Shown here: one piece after another, positions 32,501 to 36,444 of the stretch
How the letters are laid out: each line of letters starts with the position of its first letter
How positions within the stretch are numbered: the first letter of the stretch is position 1
Source: an uncultured Eubacteriales bacterium
Lineage (GTDB): Bacteria > Bacillota > Clostridia > Christensenellales > Aristaeellaceae
NCBI GenBank assembly: GCA_902790525.1
Contig: CADASI010000015.1
Span: 1-36,444 of the forward strand
Reading direction: 5' to 3'
DNA: 36,444 nucleotides
The notes under the pieces: generated by a model
Told to the model about the DNA's origin: nothing
Seen by the model: the letters and a program-made list of their open reading frames with translations, nothing else
The model's database searches: none
Position numbers and translations under genes: made by a program

Positions 32501-34777
32501 GCGCTCACGCTCCATATCCGCGATGCCCCGCGACTGCTCCGCGATCTCGCCCTCGCCGGTGGCGATCTTGCCCTCGATCTCGTCGAGCTGCGCCCGGACC
32601 GTGTTCAGTTGGGCCCGCAGCGCCGCCACGTCCTCCCCCTCCGCCAGCGCGCGGCCGACGGACAGCCGGGCGACCGGGACCTCCGCCGGGATCTCCGCCG
32701 GGGCGGCCTCCGCCGCGGGCGCGGGCTCGGGCTCCGGCTGGGGCTCCGGCTTCGGCTCCGGCTGGGGCTCCGGCTTCGGCTCGGGTTGGGGCTCCGGCTG
32801 GGGTTCGGGCTTGGGTTCAGGCTTGGGCTCCGGCTTCGGCTCCGGTTCGGATTTCGGCTCGGACTTCGGTTCCGGTTCGGATTTCGGCTCCGGCTTGGGT
32901 TCCGGCTTCGGTTCGGATTTCGGCTCAGACTTCGGCTCCGGCTTGCTCTCGCTCTTTTTTCCCTCCGCGGGTTCGGACTTCTTCTCCTCCGCGGGTTCGG
33001 ACTTCTTCTCCTCCGCGGGTTCGGACTTCTTCTCCTCCGCGGGCTCGGACTTCTTCTCCTCCGCGGGCCTGGATGCGTCCCCCGTCTCCGGGGCGGCGTC
33101 CGTGCCCGCATCGGCGGGTTCGTCGGCGTCGGGCTCTGCGGCGTCATCACTTGCGCGGGGCGCGTCGTGTTCGTCCTTCGCGCCCTGCTCCGGGGCGTTG
33201 TCCTCCGCATGATCGGCAGTATCACCGGCGTCGCCGTCGGGCGTGGCGTCCGACGCGGCATCCTCCCCGGCGGGCACATCATCCTCGTCGGACATATCAT
33301 TCCCTTCGGGCACAGCCTCCCCGTCGGACACGTCTTCCCCGTCGGGTACATCCTCCCCGGCGGGCGTCTCTTCCTCCGAAGGCCGGACCGCCCCGTCGGC
33401 GGCATCCTCACCGCCGGGAATATCCTCCCCGCCGGGCACGTCTTCCCCGTCGGGCACACTCTCCCCGTCGGGCGCGGTTTCCGCGGCGTCGGCGGCCTCC
33501 ACGGCAGCGGCCTCCGCCGCCCCGCCGCCCTCCGCCGCGGCGATGCGCGCCTCCAGCGCCTCCGCCTCGCCCTTGAGCTCGCTCTGCCGGGCCTTGAGCT
33601 CGGCAAGCGACGCCTTCGCGGCGTCCAGCCGGGTCTCCGCGGCGTCGATCTCGCCGTCGAGCCGGGCGATCTCCGCGTTGAGGCCCTCGGCGTCCATCAG
33701 CGTGAGGTCTTCGATGTACGCGCGCTGGTCCTCCCGCTCGGCGATCAGGCTGTCCCGCTGGGCCTGGGCGGCCTGCCGCTGCCCGAGCAGCGCCGAAGCG
33801 TCCATCCCCTCGCCGGACTCGAGCGCCGCGAGCTGCTTCTCCAGCGCGGCCTTCTGCTGCCTGAGCAGCGCCAGGTTTTCGGCGGCCTTCAGCACGTCGG
33901 CCTTCTGCTCGTCGCTCATGCCGTCCGCGGCCTCCAGTGCCGACACCGCCGCGGCCACCTGCTCCCGCTGCTGCAACAGGCCGTCCCGCTGGGCGGTCAT
34001 CTGTTCGATGGCGGGCGTGATCTTCTTCTCGCCCTTTTTCAGCGCGTTCTCGGCTTGCCTGAGCTTCTCATAGGCCATGGCCTTGCCGTTGGCCAGCTGA
34101 CGCCTGCCGTCGGCCAGCTGGGCCTGGCCTTCGTTCAGCTTGCGCTCGACCTTGGCGAGCTCCCTGTCGATCTCTTTGAGGATGGCGGAATTGACCACGT
34201 CGATGCGGCTCTGCTCGATGGTCACGTCGATCTCCTGCTCGATGACGCCGCTGGCGTCGGCGGAGGCCACGCCGTTCAGGCCCTCGAAGGCGGGCACGAG
34301 CTCGTCGGTCACGTAGTCGGACAGCGCCAGTATGTCCATGTCGTCCCGGGTGACGGAGAGTATCGCCACCGGCAGCATGTCCGGGTTCAGCTTGAGCGCC
34401 ACCGGCGCGCCCACGTCGTCGTCCCAGGTGCCCTTGAGCTGGTCAAGCTGGGCGGAGATCTCGATCAGCGCCGTGTCCATGTTCGCGCCGTCGTTGAACT
34501 GCATGATGACCACGGACACGTTGTCCCTGGACTGGGAGGTGACCTTTTTGATGTCCGTCAGCGTGGCGAAGGCGGCCTCCATGGGCCGGGTGACCTCGCC
34601 CTCCACCTGCTCGGGCGTTGCGCCGGGATACTGCGTGTACACCACCACGTAGGGCAGGTTCATGCTGGGCAGCAGGTCGGTGGACATGTGCTGGAAGGAT
34701 ATGTAGCCCAGCACGATCACCAGTATGATGCCCACGATCACGGTATAGGGCTTTTTGACGGACGATTTCGACAGCAT
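29459..34777 (-). CDS. Giant RND-family permease, frameshifted near the C-terminus
   Basis: About 1772 aa as it stands. The AcrB/HAE-type core is clear: TM1 ([19 protein letters not shown]), porter start [19 protein letters not shown], then TM block from about 1090 with [34 protein letters not shown], and the second half with [18 protein letters not shown] and [17 protein letters not shown]. Residues about 200-965 are extra: a coiled coil (200-420), an acidic then KSEP/KPEP-rich segment (430-715), and a second coiled coil (715-960). They sit where the docking domain begins in AcrB. Transport of lipids, drugs or surface material powered by proton motive force is likely; cargo is unknown. ATG 34777 has GGGAGG 7 nt upstream. 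The last residues after [12 protein letters not shown] are frameshift product. Confidence 0.88.
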   Translation of the reverse strand: MLSKSSVKKPYTVIVGIILVIVLGYISFQHMSTDLLPSMNLPYVVVYTQYPGATPEQVEGEVTRPMEAAFATLTDIKKVTSQSRDNVSVVIMQFNDGANMDTALIEISAQLDQLKGTWDDDVGAPVALKLNPDMLPVAILSVTRDDMDILALSDYVTDELVPAFEGLNGVASADASGVIEQEIDVTIEQSRIDVVNSAILKEIDRELAKVERKLNEGQAQLADGRRQLANGKAMAYEKLRQAENALKKGEKKITPAIEQMTAQRDGLLQQREQVAAAVSALEAADGMSDEQKADVLKAAENLALLRQQKAALEKQLAALESGEGMDASALLGQRQAAQAQRDSLIAEREDQRAYIEDLTLMDAEGLNAEIARLDGEIDAAETRLDAAKASLAELKARQSELKGEAEALEARIAAAEGGGAAEAAAVEAADAAETAPDGESVPDGEDVPGGEDIPGGEDAADGAVRPSEEETPAGEDVPDGEDVSDGEAVPEGNDMSDEDDVPAGEDAASDATPDGDAGDTADHAEDNAPEQGAKDEHDAPRASDDAAEPDADEPADAGTDAAPETGDASRPAEEKKSEPAEEKKSEPAEEKKSEPAEEKKSEPAEGKKSESKPEPKSEPKSEPKPEPKPEPKSEPEPKSEPKSEPEPKPEPKPEPKPEPQPEPQPEPKPEPQPEPKPEPQPEPEPAPAAEAAPAEIPAEVPVARLSVGRALAEGEDVAALRAQLNTVRAQLDEIEGKIATGEGEIAEQSRGIADMERERDVKQRALDTLTDANENIEARVAEAEARIASIDESVAALDRQIAAMDSALASGQGDASVIAGQLAVMEDQIRALEDAGVEQAAALVGDPGQLKARYREAKSGLDELDKGIATLNANIDKLNQGIIPGGYIDGIDKDTKLSDAEDKLKKARSKLESAFSKAESALAKASKQLAKARKEFNEKREDAFKEAGLDGVITVQMVAQIIGGQNFSMPAGYVRDLEDDRVLVRVGDKFGSIEELKRMKLFNLDMDTIDEVRLLDVASVRLADNREDVFTKLDGRDGILLSVQKQSTYSTADVADTVMKKVREMQAADPNLHIVDLMNQGEYIDIVVSSVLDNLLIGGGLAILILLLFLLDWRPTLTVAFSIPVSVVVAFVAMYFSGITLNVLSLSGLALGIGMLVDNSIVSIENIYRLHDEARLPLLRSCVEGVRTVSGALFASTLTTICVFLPIVFVQGMARDLFADMGLTIAYSLLASLLVAMTVVPMMCSFLMRRSKPRRHRLFSKFQTAYGAVLRGALRVKPLVLLMALALLVFSGMQVTRMGISFMPEVNSRQMSATLTPDNDMSDAEQKAQATQIMTDIMALKGIESIGLMDGSSSILTSSGGYSYYIIVDETAGVKNVELARQIDAIGDRYNADLVAQATTMDISMMTGSGITVEITGDDIDELQRIARDVADLARSTEGIVDVNDGLEDAVPELRIVVDKEKAIDQSLTTAQVYQFVAQKLMEKTEVGKVTLSGKEMKIQLIEGRNRGLKPGDIEDLEIEVEKEEEDVMVRIGDISEIRDTQSLSTINRADQRRMVSVTFDTAEGYSANLVSDAFEANLRAYALPDGYRAELSGENETVMGIMEDLVWMILVAVLLIFLIMVAQFQSFKSPIIVMFTIPLAFTGGLLALIITGMDLSIVAMIGFLVLSGVVVNNGIVFIDCVNQLRIAGWEKRDALVEAGRQRLRPILMTALTTILGMSTMAMGKGTGAEMMQPMAVVSGHRRGDDAAHGGGVHRRTDLRHADDAVRGARAV
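29519..29604. repeat. Exact 43-bp tandem duplication inside the RND gene
   Basis: Positions 29519-29561 and 29562-29604 are identical over 43 bp. Because 43 is not a multiple of three, the second copy shifts the frame of the permease. Confidence 0.95.
32972..33067 (-). repeat. Four 24-bp tandem coding repeats (KSEPAEEK)
   Basis: Four nearly identical 24-bp units encode KSEPAEEK in the low-complexity insert of the RND permease. A more degenerate Lys-Pro-Glu region made of 6-bp steps lies next to it (about 32715-32950). Confidence 0.9.
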
Positions 34778-34859
34778 GGCGCGGCCTCCCGGCATCGATC
34801 ATGATTCCCTGTATATGATATCATTCCGATATGAATGGAAAATAAACAATTCCCTTTTT

Positions 34860-34888
34860 ATAATATTATTGTTGATACGCCCTGTCAA
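34860..34888 (-). promoter_or_regulatory. Predicted promoter of the RND permease
   Basis: On the minus strand consensus TTGACA (34888-34883) and TATTAT (34865-34860) are 17 bp apart. The leader of about 75 nt contains an inverted pair CATTC/GAATG that could be an operator, but this is weak. Confidence 0.75.
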
Positions 34889-35001
34889 CGCCGGATTGTC
34901 GCATTTTTGACGATATTCAAAAAAACTACCGGAAATGGAACATATTGAGAATGCGCTCCGTCAAAGTCACAGGGATATTGAAAAAGGAGGCATTGATCGC
35001 C

Positions 35002-36060
35002 ATGAAAAAGAGAATCGGCGCATGGATATTGATCTTTACATTGATCGTCGGCGCGCTGGCCGTGCCGGCGGGCCTGGCGGAGGCAGCGCGCTACACCGCC
35101 AGCACGCCGCTTGAGGGGGCCAGCAGCAACAACCGCAGGAACATCGAGCGCGCCGCCGCGTCCATCAACGGCGCGCGGGTGGACTCCGGCGGGCGCTTCT
35201 CCTTCAACGCGACCGTGGGGCCCCGCACCAAGGCCAACGGCTATGTGCCCGCGGAGAACGCCCGGGGCGTCGACGTCACCGGCGGCGGCGTGTCCCAGGT
35301 GGCCACCACGCTGTACCTGGCGCTTTTGCGGCTGGGGAAAAAGGTCGAGTTTACCCAGCTCTCCACCTATGGCTCCCGCTTTCAGGGCAACTACGTGTCC
35401 GACGGCAGCAAGGCCGTGATCACCGATTACAGCGGCGGCACGGACTTTGAGTTCGTCAACCACACCGGGGACATGGTGATTGAGATGTGGGTCAGCGCCA
35501 CCGCGCTGAACTGCGTGGTCACCGTCGCTGAAAACGGCGGCGGCACCGGCAACTGGTTCGACAATCCGGGCAACGGCGGCAACACGACCCCCGCCCCCAC
35601 CGCCGTCCCTGCCACTATCATCGCCTCCGCCAGCATCCCCTGCGGCGGCGGCAAGGGCACGCTCAAGAACGTCAAGCGCGCCGCCAAGAGCATCAACGGC
35701 ACCACCCTGGGCACCGACGAGCTGTTCTCCTTCAACAAGGTCGTCGGCGCGCGCTCCAAGAAGCGCGGCTACGGCGCCGGCATCAACGGGCGCGGCAAGA
35801 AGGTGACCGGCGGCGGCGTGGCCCAGGTGGCCAGCGTCATCTGGCTGGCGGTCAAGCAGATGGACAGCATCTCGATCGTCGAAAAGTCCACCTACGGCAA
35901 GCGCTATAACCAGAATTACGTCCAGCGCTCCGCCGATGCCATACTCACCGACTATAAGTCCGATAAGGATTTCTCCTTCCGCTATAAGGGCCCCGGCCGC
36001 ATCGTCATCTATACCACCGTCACCGATAATAACCTCCGGTGCGATATCGGCTACCAATAA
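35002..36060 (+). CDS. Secreted protein with two VanW-like domains
   Basis: 352 aa from ATG 35002. A signal peptide (RIGAWILIFTLIVGALAVPAGLAEA) leads to two related domains. The first (about 60-165) has GGRFSFNATVGPRTKANGY and VTGGGVSQVATTLYLALL. A Gly/Asn/Thr/Pro linker follows, then the second (about 213-352) with ELFSFNKVVGARSKKRGY and VTGGGVAQVASVIWLAV. Both match the VanW core pattern FSFN..G.R....GY...GGGV.QV, so the gene arose by internal duplication. VanW-like domains are found in envelope proteins; a biochemical role is not established. An in-frame TTG at 34945 would hide the signal peptide, and AGGAGG lies 11 nt before 35002. It is divergent from the RND permease. No clear promoter was found. 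Confidence 0.85.
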   Translation: MKKRIGAWILIFTLIVGALAVPAGLAEAARYTASTPLEGASSNNRRNIERAAASINGARVDSGGRFSFNATVGPRTKANGYVPAENARGVDVTGGGVSQVATTLYLALLRLGKKVEFTQLSTYGSRFQGNYVSDGSKAVITDYSGGTDFEFVNHTGDMVIEMWVSATALNCVVTVAENGGGTGNWFDNPGNGGNTTPAPTAVPATIIASASIPCGGGKGTLKNVKRAAKSINGTTLGTDELFSFNKVVGARSKKRGYGAGINGRGKKVTGGGVAQVASVIWLAVKQMDSISIVEKSTYGKRYNQNYVQRSADAILTDYKSDKDFSFRYKGPGRIVIYTTVTDNNLRCDIGYQ

Positions 36061-36066
36061 TCGTCA

Positions 36067-36265
36067 ACTACATACGGGCGATGCCCTCATCGCCCCTATG
36101 AAATCAACCCCCGTAGGGACGCCATTCATGGGGTCCGCAAATACCAACCCCCGTAGGGGCGATGCCCCCATCGCCCGTAATCCCATCGTAGGGGCGGCGA
36201 TGCGCCGCCCGCCCGACATGAACCATGGATTCCGACTGGGCGGGCGCCGCATCGGCGCCCCTACC
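36067..36265. repeat. Modular palindromic repeats (copy 2)
   Basis: Three modules lie in a row: GGGCGATGCCCTCATCGCCC (36075-36094), a degenerate GGACGCCATTCATGGGGTCC (about 36117), and the CGATGCCCCCATCGCCCG unit followed by the ~80-bp element (36187-36265) with GGGCGG-type inverted ends. The last two repeat the arrangement at 29009-29133 with few differences. Short frames in these repeats are not genes. Confidence 0.85.
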
Positions 36266-36325
36266 GATTTCGCTGCCAAAAGACTGGGGGAGTCCTCCCG
36301 CGTTCCGACAATCAACACACTGCAC

Positions 36326-36356
36326 AAAAAAAGAGACCATCCAATCGGATGATCTC
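36326..36356 (-). terminator. Terminator of the rRNA operon
   Basis: On the minus strand GAGATCATCC pairs with GGATGGTCTC (one G-T pair) around GATT, followed by seven T. It lies directly after the 5S rRNA. Confidence 0.88.
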
Positions 36357-36361
36357 ATTGA

Positions 36362-36444
36362 ATCCGGCGACGACCTACCCTACCGGGCCGTTTCCAGCCA
36401 AGTACTATCAGCGTGCTGAGGCTTAACTTCTGTGTTCGGGATGG
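36362..36444 (-). rRNA. rrf: 5S ribosomal RNA (3' part, cut by window edge)
   Basis: On the minus strand the sequence reads CCATCCCGAACACAGAAGTT, the invariant 5S loop region, then GATAGTACTTGG and a 3' end near GTCGCCGG. About 35 nt of the 5' part lies outside the window. 5S is usually last in an rRNA operon, so 23S and 16S should lie to the right. Confidence 0.93.

Noticed and set aside
31265-34804. Plus-strand 1179-codon frame opposite the RND permease
   Set aside because: Shadow of the biased coding strand, with no start context or domains.
34907-34950. Possible plus-strand promoter for the VanW-like gene (TTGACG at 34907)
   Set aside because: No -10 hexamer at suitable spacing was found; the match is not better than chance in this AT-rich stretch.
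35002-36060. VanW similarity considered as vancomycin resistance
   Set aside because: The domain alone is widespread in envelope proteins. No ligase, vanX/vanY-like or two-component genes accompany it.
36064-36358. Short frames in the palindromic repeats, also at 28893-29327
   Set aside because: The two loci give similar peptides (GRAAHRRPYDG-type) only because the repeat DNA is shared. There is no ribosome site, and they overlap the rRNA terminator.

Overview
The window looks like chromosomal DNA of a high-GC member of the Clostridia (Firmicutes), probably a gut-type Christensenellales/Oscillospirales relative. This is an inference from gene content (DUF4317, acpS next to the NAD(P)HX repair gene, InlJ-like Cys/Leu-rich repeats, Big_2/MBG surface proteins), strong AGGAGG ribosome binding sites, sigmaA-type promoters and GC-rich codon use. 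No phage, plasmid, CRISPR or tRNA was seen. A partial 5S rRNA (minus strand) enters at the right edge, so an rRNA operon lies beyond it.

Layout, left to right. (1) 1-4050: nagA, flanked by inverted copies of a small TA-flanked MITE-like element; a GT4 glycosyltransferase overlapping an acyl-ACP thioesterase; then a candidate structured RNA ending in a strong terminator. (2) 4078-8783, minus strand: a MoxR ATPase / DUF58 / membrane transglutaminase cluster. (3) 8932-12002, plus strand: acpS, a bifunctional NAD(P)HX epimerase/dehydratase, an unrecognised 153-aa protein and a metallo-beta-lactamase-fold hydrolase. (4) 12170-18690: two large secreted proteins, one with a transglutaminase-like domain plus MBG and Big_2 domains, one with 15 Cys-containing leucine-rich repeats and an FN3-like domain. 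(5) 18804-23084: threonine aldolase, a DUF4317 protein, a membrane diguanylate cyclase and a HAD phosphatase. (6) 23136-28896, minus strand: an NlpC/P60 wall hydrolase with Ig-like repeats, gltX and galM. (7) 29155-36060: a giant RND-family permease, frameshifted by an exact 43-bp tandem duplication, divergent from a secreted protein with two VanW-like domains.

The most unusual signal is in the spacers. Several contain two arrays of 7-bp units in opposite orientation, bracketing a core that is itself palindromic. Both arms of a locus use the same heptad family (GAGAGTG-like or GGAATTA-like), while different loci use different families. The arrays lie at gene 3' ends and in three cases run into the reading frame, supplying the last codons and stop of acpS, ltaE and gltX. 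Other spacers carry modular palindromes of a CGTAGGGGCG type. I know of no named element that explains the paired heptad arrays.

The second theme is the cell surface. The secreted proteins share an acidic low-complexity segment, and two of them pair it with a lysine-rich C-terminal Ig/FN3-like domain. The RND permease has about 760 extra residues (two coiled-coil blocks around an acidic, Pro/Lys/Glu-rich segment) inserted where Gram-negative relatives have the docking domain. Together with the transglutaminases, the NlpC/P60 hydrolase, the VanW-like protein and the glycosyltransferase, much of the window appears devoted to building or decorating the envelope.
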